A stretch of DNA of 64,000 nucleotides, taken from positions 1,116,001 through 1,180,000 of the forward strand of contig NZ_CP118158.1 of the NCBI RefSeq assembly GCF_028747785.1, read 5' to 3'. Shown in pieces: positions 8,281 through 19,418 of this stretch. Numbering within the stretch: the stretch's first letter is position 1; the number at the start of each line of letters is the position of its first letter. Made by a program: the position numbers and the translations under genes. The notes beneath the pieces were generated by a model. That model did not search any database. It saw nothing but the letters and a program-made list of their open reading frames with translations, and was not told the DNA's origin. The stretch is from Halosimplex aquaticum (GTDB taxonomy: Archaea > Halobacteriota > Halobacteria > Halobacteriales > Haloarculaceae).

Positions 8281-8511
8281 ATGCGCATCCGTCAGCGCGA
8301 GTTCGAGCGGATCCGCTCGGTGCTCCGGGAGGCCGACGCCGAGGAACCGCTGACGGCGCGCGAGATCCTCGACGTGCTGGAAGCCCACGGCGAGGAGTTC
8401 GACAGCGCCCACCGGGTCGCAACAGTCCTCGGCCGTCAGGCGCAGTCGGGCGAGGTCGAGATCGTCCGCGAGCAGCCGTTCCGGTACCGCGTGACCGACC
8501 GGAACGGGTGA
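8281..8511 (+). CDS. Small winged-helix-like protein
   Basis: A 76-residue protein with the pattern helix, helix (LTAREILDVLEAHGEEF), helix (SAHRVATVLGRQAQ) and a beta-hairpin (VEIVREQPFRYRV). This is the layout of a minimal winged-helix DNA-binding fold, probably a conserved haloarchaeal regulator. An in-frame GTG 30 bases upstream is possible, but the ATG at 8281 begins the conserved-looking part. The target is unknown. The next gene downstream is carB, separated by 300 bases holding carB regulatory sites. Confidence 0.7.
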   Translation: MRIRQREFERIRSVLREADAEEPLTAREILDVLEAHGEEFDSAHRVATVLGRQAQSGEVEIVREQPFRYRVTDRNG

Positions 8512-8730
8512 TCGCTTCGACGCCGCGACTGGTCGCCCGTCGCGGTCTACCGAGGGAAGCCTCCGTCCCGAACCGTCGATGATTTATGCATCGTCGCGCT
8601 GGTTTCGGTAGCGACGCAACCGCCGCGTCGAACCCCGCTGGTGACCAACCGGACCGCCGAGACGCCCCTCGGACCGTCGTCGGCGACGTCGTTTCTCCCC
8701 GAATCCGTCGGACAGGCGGACGACGCCCGC

Positions 8731-8771
8731 AGAATACGATTTTCGAAACTCGGTTTCGATATCCGTATTCT
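8731..8771. promoter_or_regulatory. Double operator-like palindrome upstream of carB
   Basis: A 41-bp imperfect palindrome centred on 8751; 16 of 20 base pairs are symmetric. It contains two copies of the dyad TACGR-N3-TCGWA: TACGATTTTCGAA at 8735-8747 and, in reverse, TTCGATATCCGTA at 8755-8767. Their centres are 20 bp apart, about two helical turns, so a dimeric or tetrameric regulator could bind one face of the DNA. The same dyad lies between carA and the Lrp-family gene near 19374. The site ends about 10 bases before the TATA-like box, an upstream-activator position. Archaeal Lrp-family sites such as the Ptr2 site share the ACGA-TTT-TCGT core. Confidence 0.7.
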
Positions 8772-8780
8772 ATCGCCGGG

Positions 8781-8788
8781 CTTATTAC
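8781..8788 (+). promoter_or_regulatory. TATA-like box of carB
   Basis: CTTATTAC lies 24-31 bases before the ATG at 8812 and just downstream of the 41-bp palindrome. A leaderless transcript is likely. Confidence 0.55.
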
Positions 8789-8811
8789 GATGAACGGACT
8801 CTCCCCGAGTA

Positions 8812-12099
<3,288 letters not shown>

Positions 12100-12138
12100 A
12101 CCGCGAACGGACACCCGATCGCCGCTCGCGGTCCTGAC

Positions 12139-12179
12139 CGCTTCTCTCTCGGTCTTTTCGTTGATTTCGCTCTCTCCAC
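12139..12179 (+). terminator. Pyrimidine-rich end region after carB
   Basis: Between the convergent carB and glycosidase genes the + strand has a run rich in T and C (CTTCTCTCTCGGTCTTTTCG and onward), with TTTT at its centre. T-rich tracts without a hairpin terminate archaeal transcription, so this is the likely carB end. Confidence 0.35.
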
Positions 12180-12216
12180 TGTAACCGTTCGATCCGCGGA
12201 ACCGAACCCGCCGCGT

Positions 12217-15123
12217 TCAGGCTTCGGGGTCGGGGCCGTAGAGTTCGACTTCGAGGAGTTCGAGCGCGTTTCGCTCCTCGTCCACGTCGGAGTGGTGACG
12301 CTCGCCGGTGATCTCGACGATCTCGCCGAACGCGTCCTCGACGCGGGTCACCCCGGCGAGGGCGACGGTCACGCTCCGTCCCTCGGTCGGGTCGAACGTG
12401 ATCGCGTCGTAGGCCAGCGTGTGGCCGACCTCGCCGCTCCAGACCTCCTCGCCGTCGACGGCGACCCGGATCGGGTAGCCGGTCGTCCGGTGGTTCGCGA
12501 CTTTCAGCCGCACTTCGCCGACGGCCGTCGCTTCCCCGAGGTCGAACCGGATCCAGGCGTCCTCGGGGTCGCCGCGGCTCTCCCAGCTACTCAGTTCGTC
12601 GTCGTCGATCGCGTGGGCGGCCTCCTCGGCGTTCGACCCCGCGCTGACGTCGACCACGGGGAGCGGTCGGCGTTCGCTCTCGTAGGCCAGCCCCTCGGGG
12701 GTCGGCCCGCGATCTAGCTTCGACGGGAGGTCCTCGCCCGGTAGGTGGGGCGTCAGTCCGCCGCTCGTCTCGACCGGTTCCGTCTCCAGTTCGACGGTGT
12801 CCGGCGCGAGCCCCTCGCTCCGGGCGGTCACCGTTACGGTCCCCGCCTCCCGCGTCGAGCGGATCAGCACGCGGTTGACGCCGAGTTCGACCGGGAGCTC
12901 CTGCGAGAGCACGTGGTTCTCCGGCCCCTTCGCGATGCCGCCGCGCCACTCGGCCGGCCCCTCCAGATCGAATTCGATCTCGTCGAAGGCGGTCGGGTGT
13001 CGCCGGCCCTCGTCGTCGACGACTTCGACTTCGACGAGCGCGAGGTCGTGGCCGTCGGCGCGCCAGCCGGTCGGGCCGGTCCTCGGCGTCAGTTCGACCG
13101 CCACCGGCTCGCCGACCGTCTCGCGGACGTCCTGGCAGACCCGTTCGCCGGCGTCGTCGTAGCCGACGGCGCGAAGCGTCCCGGGCTCCCACGCCACGTC
13201 CTCGAACGTGAAGACGAAGCGGTCGGAGCGGTCGCCGTAGCCGAGTGACTCGCCGTTGCGGAACAGTTCGACCGACTCCGCGCCGGAGATCACGGTCACG
13301 TCCCTGACGGTGTCGGGCTCGTAGTTCCAGTGGCCCAGGATCGCGGCGCCGGGGTCTTCGACCTCGACCCAGCCGTCCCAGATCGCCTCGTGCGCCCGGT
13401 AGGCGTCCTTGGGGACCCGCATCGGGTCGACTTCCCCGCTGCGCCGGTAGTTCTCCTCGCCGCGGTAGTGGGTGTTGGTGTCGCTGAAGACGATGTTCAG
13501 CGCGCCTGAGCTGACCCTGCGGCCGGTGCCCGGCCGCTCGCGCCAGTACTCGTACCACCGACGGACGTCCTCGACGGCGAACGAGTCCTGATTGCGGTTG
13601 TAGCGCTCCCCTTCGCCTTCGCCGGCGCCGTCCTCGTGGTAGGGCGGCGAGTCCTCGTCCCAGTAGCGGCGCAGTCCCTCGCTGCGGTTGTACTCGGTGG
13701 CGAACATCGGCTTGTCCGCGCTCTTGTTGACGTAGAGCATCTCACCGCCCCACTCGGCCACGTCGCTGTCGAGCATCTCGCGACAGCCCATCGCCCGGCC
13801 GCCGTGGGGGTCGAAGCGGTCGCGGAGCCGGACCAGCTCGCGCATGTGCTCCTCGCTGATCACCTCGTTGCCGCCCTCGTAGAACAGCACGCTCGGGTTG
13901 TTCTGGTTGTAGACGATGGCGTCGCGCATCAGCTCGACGCGCTGGTCCCACTGGCGGCCCTCGACGTCGCTCTCGGCGTCGCCCGCCGGGAGGAGCTGGA
14001 TCAGTCCGACGCGGTCGCAGGACTCGACGTCCTGCTTCCACGGCGTGACGTGCATCCAGCGGACGGCGTTGGCGTTGCCCTCGACCATCAGGCCGTTGCT
14101 GAAGTCGCTGAGCCACGCGGGGACGCTCCGGCCCACCGCGGGCCACTCGTTGGTCGTCCGCTGGGCATAGCCCTTGAGCTGGATCGCGCGGTCGTTGAGT
14201 TCGATCCTGCCGTCCTCGAAGGCCGTCTTCCGGAACCCGGTCCGGGTGGTCACGGTGTCGACCACCTCGCCGTCGACGGTGAGCCGGGTGACGACGTCGT
14301 AGAGGTAGCCGTATCCCCAGCTCCAGAACTCCAGATCCGCCACGTCCTGCGACGCTTCTACGGTCGTCGTCGCGCCCGGCGGGATCACCCGCTCGTTCCC
14401 CTCGAACGCCGCGACCGTCTCCCCGTCGGTCTCCCGGAGTTCGACCTCGTACCGGACCGCCCGCGGTTCGTCGTGTTCGTTGCGGATCTGCGACTCGGCG
14501 TTGACCTCGGCGGACTGTTCGTCGACGTCGATGTCGTCGGCGTACACGTAGACGCCCGTCGTACCCAGCCACGAGTACAGCGGCAGCGTCTGGTAGAGCC
14601 GGTCGGTGACGTGCAGTTTGACGTTCTTCGTGATCCCGCCGTAGTTCGCGTTGAAGTTGTGGTCGGCCCACTGGTAGCGCTGGCCGGTCGCCTGTTCCTC
14701 GTAGTCCCAGTCGTTGTCGACCCGGACCGCGAGCACGTTCTCTTCCGGGGCGGGGTCGGCCAGTTCGGTCAGGTCGAACCCGAAGGCCATGACGCCGTTC
14801 TCGTGGCGGCCGACGAACTCGCCGTTGAGGTACACCTCGGCGGCCTGCCGGACGCCCTCGAACTCGACGAAGACCTTCTTCTCCGCGGCGTCCTCGGGCA
14901 GCGTGAACCGCTTGCGATACCACGCGACGCCGGTCGAGAGCCCGTAGATGTCCTCCCGGAACGCCTCGTCCTCGTTCCAGGCGTAGGGCAGGCTGACCCG
15001 GTCCCAGGCCGAGTCGTCGAAGTCGAGCGCTGCTGCGTTCTCGGGGTCGCCGACGTGGACTCGCCAGTCGGGGTTCATACTGTACGTCTCTCGGCGTCTC
15101 GTCGCGGTATCGTGGCGTTCCAT
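12217..15123 (-). CDS. Glycoside hydrolase family 2 protein (beta-galactosidase type)
   Basis: A 968-residue glycosidase. The order is the GH2 sugar-binding jelly roll (FDDSAWDRVSLPYAWN near residues 38-53), the immunoglobulin-like domain, the catalytic TIM barrel, Ig-like domains, and a C-terminal discoidin-like module (about 820-968) resembling a CBM32/F5/8-type sugar-binding domain. The general acid/base is Glu420 in FYEGGNEV, and the nucleophile Glu is near 476 in FATEYNRS. The ATG at 15123 is chosen because the preceding RRRETYSMNPDW belongs to the conserved N-terminal strand. There is no signal peptide, so it probably acts on imported oligosaccharides. It converges on carB. The exact sugar specificity is not clear. 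Confidence 0.9.
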   Translation of the reverse strand: MERHDTATRRRETYSMNPDWRVHVGDPENAAALDFDDSAWDRVSLPYAWNEDEAFREDIYGLSTGVAWYRKRFTLPEDAAEKKVFVEFEGVRQAAEVYLNGEFVGRHENGVMAFGFDLTELADPAPEENVLAVRVDNDWDYEEQATGQRYQWADHNFNANYGGITKNVKLHVTDRLYQTLPLYSWLGTTGVYVYADDIDVDEQSAEVNAESQIRNEHDEPRAVRYEVELRETDGETVAAFEGNERVIPPGATTTVEASQDVADLEFWSWGYGYLYDVVTRLTVDGEVVDTVTTRTGFRKTAFEDGRIELNDRAIQLKGYAQRTTNEWPAVGRSVPAWLSDFSNGLMVEGNANAVRWMHVTPWKQDVESCDRVGLIQLLPAGDAESDVEGRQWDQRVELMRDAIVYNQNNPSVLFYEGGNEVISEEHMRELVRLRDRFDPHGGRAMGCREMLDSDVAEWGGEMLYVNKSADKPMFATEYNRSEGLRRYWDEDSPPYHEDGAGEGEGERYNRNQDSFAVEDVRRWYEYWRERPGTGRRVSSGALNIVFSDTNTHYRGEENYRRSGEVDPMRVPKDAYRAHEAIWDGWVEVEDPGAAILGHWNYEPDTVRDVTVISGAESVELFRNGESLGYGDRSDRFVFTFEDVAWEPGTLRAVGYDDAGERVCQDVRETVGEPVAVELTPRTGPTGWRADGHDLALVEVEVVDDEGRRHPTAFDEIEFDLEGPAEWRGGIAKGPENHVLSQELPVELGVNRVLIRSTREAGTVTVTARSEGLAPDTVELETEPVETSGGLTPHLPGEDLPSKLDRGPTPEGLAYESERRPLPVVDVSAGSNAEEAAHAIDDDELSSWESRGDPEDAWIRFDLGEATAVGEVRLKVANHRTTGYPIRVAVDGEEVWSGEVGHTLAYDAITFDPTEGRSVTVALAGVTRVEDAFGEIVEITGERHHSDVDEERNALELLEVELYGPDPEA

Positions 15124-15157
15124 CGTGATCGGTGTGTGACTTGCAGAACGTGGCGCT

Positions 15158-15167
15158 GTGGTACCAC
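15158..15167. promoter_or_regulatory. 10-bp palindrome in the glycosidase promoter region
   Basis: GTGGTACCAC lies 35-44 bases upstream of the GH2 start, beside a TATA-like GCTAAGTG read on the minus strand (15163-15170). It could be an operator for the glycosidase gene, but the short length makes chance possible. Confidence 0.3.
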
Positions 15168-15289
15168 TTAGCAATACCGGTCAGCCCGGTGGCGGGAAGG
15201 TCCCGGACTGGATTCGAGAGGACACCGGCGGCCGTCGCAGACGGAACTGCCGGCCGTGGGTCTTTCCGTCCGATGCCCCTACTGCGGGT

Positions 15290-15436
15290 ATGGCCTATCG
15301 AACGACGATCGGATGGTCGCTCCTCTCCTCGGGTGTCGTCACGATACTGCTCGGCGTCCTCCCCGGCGGCGACTTCATGTGGGGGATCGCGCTCATCGTC
15401 CTCGGCGTCCTCGTCCTCGCGTACCGGCAGTGGTAG
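15290..15436 (+). CDS. Small two-helix membrane protein
   Basis: A 48-residue hydrophobic protein with two predicted membrane segments (about residues 8-25 and 29-45) separated by a GGDFMW turn. It has the look of the many short haloarchaeal membrane proteins of unknown role. The reading frame continues upstream, but the hydrophobic pattern begins at MAYRTTIGW. It lies between the divergent GH2 promoter and the convergent SugE gene. Confidence 0.5.
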   Translation: MAYRTTIGWSLLSSGVVTILLGVLPGGDFMWGIALIVLGVLVLAYRQW

Positions 15437-15469
15437 CGAACCGGCGACCGCCGGCCCGCCGCGGTCGCG

Positions 15470-15790
15470 TCACTGGCCGGCCGTGAGGTTCAGCCCGACG
15501 ATACCGACGACGACGAGACCGACGAACGCGACGCGGGCCGGGCTCAACGGCTCGTCGAAGAGGACGACGCCGAGCGCCGCCGTGCCGACGGCGCCGATGC
15601 CGGTCCAGACGGCGTAGGCGGTACCGACCGGCAGGGTCTCGACGGCCTTCGCGAGCAGGACGACGCTGATCAGCATCGCGACGCCCGTCGCGGCCGTGGG
15701 GACCGGTCGGGTGAGCCCCTCCGAGTACTCCAGGCCGATCGCCCAGGCGATCTCGAACAGGCCCGCGATCCCGAGCAGGTACCAGGACAT
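15470..15790 (-). CDS. sugE: SMR-family exporter, SugE/Gdx type
   Basis: A 106-residue, four-helix small multidrug resistance protein. The N-terminus MSWYLLGIAGLFEIAWAIGL carries the essential membrane-embedded Glu13, and LPVGTAYAVWTGIGAVG matches the SugE subgroup almost exactly, not the EmrE subgroup. In bacteria SugE/Gdx proteins export guanidinium in exchange for protons as antiparallel dimers. Whether that is the substrate here is inference. Only one SMR gene is visible, so a homodimer is likely. I see no guanidine riboswitch upstream. Confidence 0.9.
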   Translation of the reverse strand: MSWYLLGIAGLFEIAWAIGLEYSEGLTRPVPTAATGVAMLISVVLLAKAVETLPVGTAYAVWTGIGAVGTAALGVVLFDEPLSPARVAFVGLVVVGIVGLNLTAGQ

Positions 15791-15892
15791 GTCGCGGCCT
15801 TTCGGCGGGTCGGGCCTGTGCCTTCCGGTTCGGTACGCGGAGGGCGACGCGCGACGGACCGGCGCCGTCCAGTCGGGGGAGAACCGTCGGTG

Positions 15893-15900
15893 TTTATATT
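15893..15900 (+). promoter_or_regulatory. TATA-like box of the CBS-domain gene
   Basis: TTTATATT ends 21 bases before the ATG at 15922 and is the only AT-rich motif in the intergenic gap. Confidence 0.55.
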
Positions 15901-15921
15901 CTGGATATGTGATGTACTGGT

Positions 15922-16326
15922 ATGGACGACATCTTCGTGGCTCGACTGATGAGTTCGGGCATCCAGACGGTGGGGCCGGACACGCTCGTCGAAGACGCGG
16001 CCGAGCAGATGCTGACCCAGGAGATCGGGTCGCTGGTCGTCGTCGACGACGACAACCGGCTGCTGGGCATCCTGACGACGACGGACTTCGTCGACATCGT
16101 CGCCAAGAGCAAGCCGAAGGCCCAGACCACCGTCGAGCGCTACATGACGACCGACGTCATCACGACGTCGGCGCAGGCCTCTATCGTCGACGTCGCGGAC
16201 ACGATGATCGAACACGGGATCCACCACGTCCCCGTCGTCGACGACGACGAGGGCGTCATCGGCATGATCTCGACGACGGACCTCACGGGCTACATCTCGA
16301 CCGTCCAGACGCCGTCGCCCGCTTGA
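15922..16326 (+). CDS. CBS-domain pair protein
   Basis: A 134-residue stand-alone Bateman module. The first CBS domain covers residues 5-62 (LMSSGIQTVGPDTLVEDAAE, then LLGILTTTDFVDIV) and the second covers 70-130 (YMTTDVITTSAQASIVDVAD, then VIGMISTTDLTGYI). Such pairs bind adenine nucleotides or S-adenosylmethionine and act as energy sensors, often by contacting another protein. No partner domain is fused here. A TATA-like box lies just upstream. Confidence 0.9.
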   Translation: MDDIFVARLMSSGIQTVGPDTLVEDAAEQMLTQEIGSLVVVDDDNRLLGILTTTDFVDIVAKSKPKAQTTVERYMTTDVITTSAQASIVDVADTMIEHGIHHVPVVDDDEGVIGMISTTDLTGYISTVQTPSPA

Positions 16327-16589
16327 GGCGACTGGCGGCCGTTTCGCGCCCTCCCTGCAATCGTGGGTTGTGAAGGCCCTCCTCCGAAGAACCAGCGTAG
16401 ATCGACGTCGAGCGACTATCGAGGCATTGTGACGTCCCCGCGGCGGGGGCCTGGTAGACCTGCAGGGTCCGATCGCGGTGGACAACCGGAGCGGCCGGCA
16501 CACGGCACCGTCCTGACAGCGGACGCGACGTAGCGCTGTATCTGACAGAAAGAGCAACACCTTTGTGGGGGCGTTCGCCTCTCTGGGGT

Positions 16590-17987
16590 ATGAAGCGCCG
16601 CGCCCTCCGTATCGCCGTCTTCTGCATCGTCGCCGCGTCGTGTCTCTACCTGGTGAGTGGGTATCTGAGCTACTCCAGCGCGGCGAACGCGGCGGCGAAG
16701 CAGGCAGAGGTCCCGTTCGAGGACCGCGAGCAGATCGTACCGCCGCGGGACAACGTCACCGTGATCACCGGGCAGGGGTTCGCCGACCGGGCGAGGGACT
16801 CGCTCACAGCCTTCGCGCCGGACGGTCGCGTCCTCTACTACCACGACGAGTACAACAAGTACCAGGACGTGGACCCGTCGCCGAAGGGCCGGTACACCGT
16901 CACCGTCGTCGCCTCCGAGTTCGTCTACCCCGAGGAGTGCGACGCGTCGGTGCGGCGCTGCGTCCGCGACAACATCCTGCGGATCAACCTGACGACCGGC
17001 GAGACCGAGACGCTCTACAGCATCGTCGCGCCGGCGCTGTACAGCGAGAAGATCCACGACGTCGATAGGGTCGGGCCGAACAGATTCGTCGTCGCCGACA
17101 TCGTCCACGACCGGGTGTACCAGCTCAACACCTCCACCGGGATGCACGAGTGGTCCTGGCAGGCGATGACCGAGTTCCCCCGCAGCGGCGGCGGCGAGTG
17201 GCCCAACGACTGGACCCACCTCAACGACGTCGAGATGCTCCCCGACGGGCGTGTCATGGCCTCGCCCCGCAACCAGGACCAGGTCGTCTTCATCGACCCG
17301 GAGACCGGGCTGCAGGAGAACTGGACGCTCGGCGCCGAGAACAACTACTCGGTCCTGTACGAACAGCACAACCCCGACTACATCCCCGAATCGCGCGGCG
17401 GCCCGGCCGTCGTCGTCGCCGACTCGCACAACAACCGGGTCGTCGAGTTCCAGCGGCGAAACGGCTCGTGGGAGCAGTCCTGGCAGTGGTCGGACGACGA
17501 CATGCAGTGGACTCGGGACGCCGACCGCCTCCCCAACGGCAACACCCTCATCGTCGACTCCAACGGCGGCCGCGTGCTCGAAGTCGCCCCCAACGGGTCG
17601 GTGGTGTGGAACGTCACCCTCTCCAGCGCGTACGACGCCGAACGTCTCGGTACCGGCGACGAGAGCGCCGGCGGGTGGAGCGCCGCCAGTCAGAACCTGA
17701 CGAGTTCCGGCGAGATCGAACGGGACACCGACAACGACGACAGTGGCAAACTCATCGACCTCATCGGGCTGAAACGGGCGTTTCTCCGGATGGCGCCGGC
17801 GAAGCTCATGTCCGCGGCCGTGTTCCTGGTCCCGCCGTGGATGCGCGTGTGGCACGTCGCCGCCATCGGCATCAGCCTGGCGTCGCTGTTCGCCCTGCTC
17901 GTCGCCGAGTTCCGCTGGCGCTACGACCTGTCGATGCAGGTCCGGGACGGGATCGACCTGAGACGGAAGGGCCCGGGCGGCGACTGA
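16590..17987 (+). CDS. Membrane-anchored arylsulfotransferase-like beta-propeller protein
   Basis: A 465-residue protein with one N-terminal membrane helix (residues 7-27) and a C-terminal one (about 415-440). Between them is a large extracellular domain built of propeller-like repeats with the signature of the arylsulfotransferase (ASST) family: NDWTHLNDVEMLPDGRVMAS, then VVVADSHNNRVVEF, RDADRLPNGNTLIVD and GRVLEVAPNGSVVW. At least eight N-x-S/T sequons (NVTV, NLTT, NTST, NWTL, NYSV, NGSW, NGSV, NVTL) suggest surface N-glycosylation. Sulfotransferase activity has not been shown for such archaeal members. The ATG at 16590 starts the basic KRRALR stretch before the first helix. Confidence 0.8.
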   Translation: MKRRALRIAVFCIVAASCLYLVSGYLSYSSAANAAAKQAEVPFEDREQIVPPRDNVTVITGQGFADRARDSLTAFAPDGRVLYYHDEYNKYQDVDPSPKGRYTVTVVASEFVYPEECDASVRRCVRDNILRINLTTGETETLYSIVAPALYSEKIHDVDRVGPNRFVVADIVHDRVYQLNTSTGMHEWSWQAMTEFPRSGGGEWPNDWTHLNDVEMLPDGRVMASPRNQDQVVFIDPETGLQENWTLGAENNYSVLYEQHNPDYIPESRGGPAVVVADSHNNRVVEFQRRNGSWEQSWQWSDDDMQWTRDADRLPNGNTLIVDSNGGRVLEVAPNGSVVWNVTLSSAYDAERLGTGDESAGGWSAASQNLTSSGEIERDTDNDDSGKLIDLIGLKRAFLRMAPAKLMSAAVFLVPPWMRVWHVAAIGISLASLFALLVAEFRWRYDLSMQVRDGIDLRRKGPGGD

Positions 17988-18046
17988 CAGCATTCGCGAG
18001 CGCTCGGCGAGACCATCTTTTTCGCGGCGCCGGTCCAACACGGCGT

Positions 18047-18211
18047 ATGGCCCTGCCGAGCTACTCCGAGTACTGGAACGAGATCGAACCGAGTCTGTTG
18101 ATACTGATCGGATTCGTCCTCTTCGTCTTCCCGGAGCCCGCGACGTCCGTCCTCGGCGCGGGGCTGTTGCTGTTGGGCGCGTCCTGGTGGTTCTACGAGT
18201 GGGAGCGGTAA
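18047..18211 (+). CDS. Small membrane protein
   Basis: A 54-residue protein with a charged N-terminus (SYSEYWNEIEPS) and two short hydrophobic segments separated by FPEPATS. I do not recognise a family. It follows the arylsulfotransferase-like gene by 59 bases on the same strand and converges on carA. Confidence 0.5.
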   Translation: MALPSYSEYWNEIEPSLLILIGFVLFVFPEPATSVLGAGLLLLGASWWFYEWER

Positions 18212-18244
18212 CCGGGCGGAGAATCGGCGAGCGGGGTGGGGCGG

Positions 18245-19315
18245 TCAGTTCGTCCGCGTCGCGACGGAGTCGTCCTCGGCCATCGCGAGCACGTCGTCGA
18301 AGAAGTCCTTCGAGTCGTTGGGGCCAGGGTTGGCCTCGGGGTGATACTGGCGGGTGAGGATGTCGAGTTCGTCGTTTTCCAGGCCCTCGGGCGTGTCGTC
18401 GTTGACGTTGATCTGGGTGACTTCGAGGTTGTCGCCGGGGTCGGCGACGGTGTAGCCGTGGTTCTGGGTGGTCATGACGACGCGGTCGGTCCGCAGGTCG
18501 CGGACCGGCTGGTTGACGCCGCGGTGGCCGAACTCCATCTTCTCGGTCTCGCCGCCGAGCGCGTTGGCGACGACCTGCTGACCGAGGCAGATGCCGGCGA
18601 TGGGCGTCTCGCCGACGTAGCTGTCGACGAGTTCGTTGGCCTCGTCGAAGTTCTCCGGGTCGCCGGGGCCGTTGGAGATGAAGAGGACGTCCGGGTCGAG
18701 CTCGGCGACTTCGTCCTCGGTGGTGTCGTGGGGCATGAGGTGGACCGTCGCGTCGCGCTCGACGAGCGACGTGATGATCGACCCCTTCGCGCCGCAGTCG
18801 ATGAGCGCCACGTCCGCGCCGTCGCCGTCCTCGTTGTAGACGACGGTCTCGGGCGTGGTGACCTGGTCGCCGATGTCGACGTGGTCGCTCATGTGCTTGC
18901 ACTGGTCGAGTTCGTCCAGCGCGTCCTGCTCGGTGACGCCCTCGCCCGCGGCGATGCCGCACTTCATCGCGCCGGAGTCGCGGATCTCGGTGACCAGATC
19001 GCGCGTGTCGAGCTTGTCGACCGCCGGGACGCCCTCCGCTTCGAGCCACTCGGCCACGTCGTCGGTCAGGTCGCGCGCGACGACGCCGCGCGGGTGGACG
19101 CGGTCGGACTCGAATCGCTCCTCTCGGACCCCGTAGTTCCCGATGAGCGGGTAGGAGAAGGTGAGAATCTGCTCCTCGTAGGAGGGGTCGGTGAGGCTCT
19201 CCTCGTAACCCGTATACGCTGTCGTGAAGACCAGTTCGCCGCGAGTCGTGCCCGGAGCGCGAGCGCGCGCCTCGACGACGCGTCCTCCCTCCAGTGCCAC
19301 GTAGGCGTCCGTCAT
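18245..19315 (-). CDS. carA: Carbamoyl-phosphate synthase small (glutaminase) subunit
   Basis: A 356-residue glutamine amidotransferase subunit that supplies ammonia to CarB. The N-terminal domain begins AYVALEGGRVVEAR, with TAYTGYEESLTDPSY. The class I amidotransferase domain carries the nucleophile Cys243 in GICLGQQ and the His and Glu of the triad in QYHPEANPGP. The oxyanion region FISNGPGDP is intact. It is transcribed away from an Lrp/AsnC regulator gene with a 103-bp shared control region. A TATA-like box at 19342-19348 and a perfect dyad at 19366-19382 lie upstream. carB is not adjacent. Confidence 0.97.
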   Translation of the reverse strand: MTDAYVALEGGRVVEARARAPGTTRGELVFTTAYTGYEESLTDPSYEEQILTFSYPLIGNYGVREERFESDRVHPRGVVARDLTDDVAEWLEAEGVPAVDKLDTRDLVTEIRDSGAMKCGIAAGEGVTEQDALDELDQCKHMSDHVDIGDQVTTPETVVYNEDGDGADVALIDCGAKGSIITSLVERDATVHLMPHDTTEDEVAELDPDVLFISNGPGDPENFDEANELVDSYVGETPIAGICLGQQVVANALGGETEKMEFGHRGVNQPVRDLRTDRVVMTTQNHGYTVADPGDNLEVTQINVNDDTPEGLENDELDILTRQYHPEANPGPNDSKDFFDDVLAMAEDDSVATRTN

Positions 19316-19341
19316 TACGAGATGCGTATACCATCTCCGTG

Positions 19342-19348
19342 CATAAGC
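19342..19348 (-). promoter_or_regulatory. TATA-like box of carA
   Basis: Read on the minus strand the sequence is GCTTATG, centred 30 bases before the carA ATG at 19315. The operator-like dyad lies about 18 bases further upstream. Confidence 0.45.
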
Positions 19349-19382
19349 CTTGCTTTCGAAGCCAGGTTACGAAATTCGTAAC
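19348..19382. promoter_or_regulatory. Operator-like dyad between carA and the Lrp-family gene
   Basis: GTTACGAAATTCGTAAC at 19366-19382 is a perfect inverted repeat with 8-bp arms about a single central base. Its inner 13 bases (19368-19380) fit TACGR-N3-TCGWA, the same dyad found twice upstream of carB. Exactly 20 bp away, centre to centre, 19348-19360 keeps only the matching right half (TCGAA at 19356-19360). The site sits where a divergent Lrp/AsnC regulator would be expected to bind to control both carA and its own gene. Confidence 0.75.
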
Positions 19383-19418
19383 GGTCAAGTGGGGGCGCGG
19401 GGAAGCCACCGGTATTCG

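Larger units (their letters stand above)
8512..8811. other. 300-bp intergenic region upstream of carB
   Basis: I see no convincing gene here. The region holds the imperfect 41-bp palindrome at 8731-8771 and the carB TATA-like box at 8781-8788. A weak inverted repeat (CGATG...CATCG) lies around 8577-8592. Confidence 0.7.
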
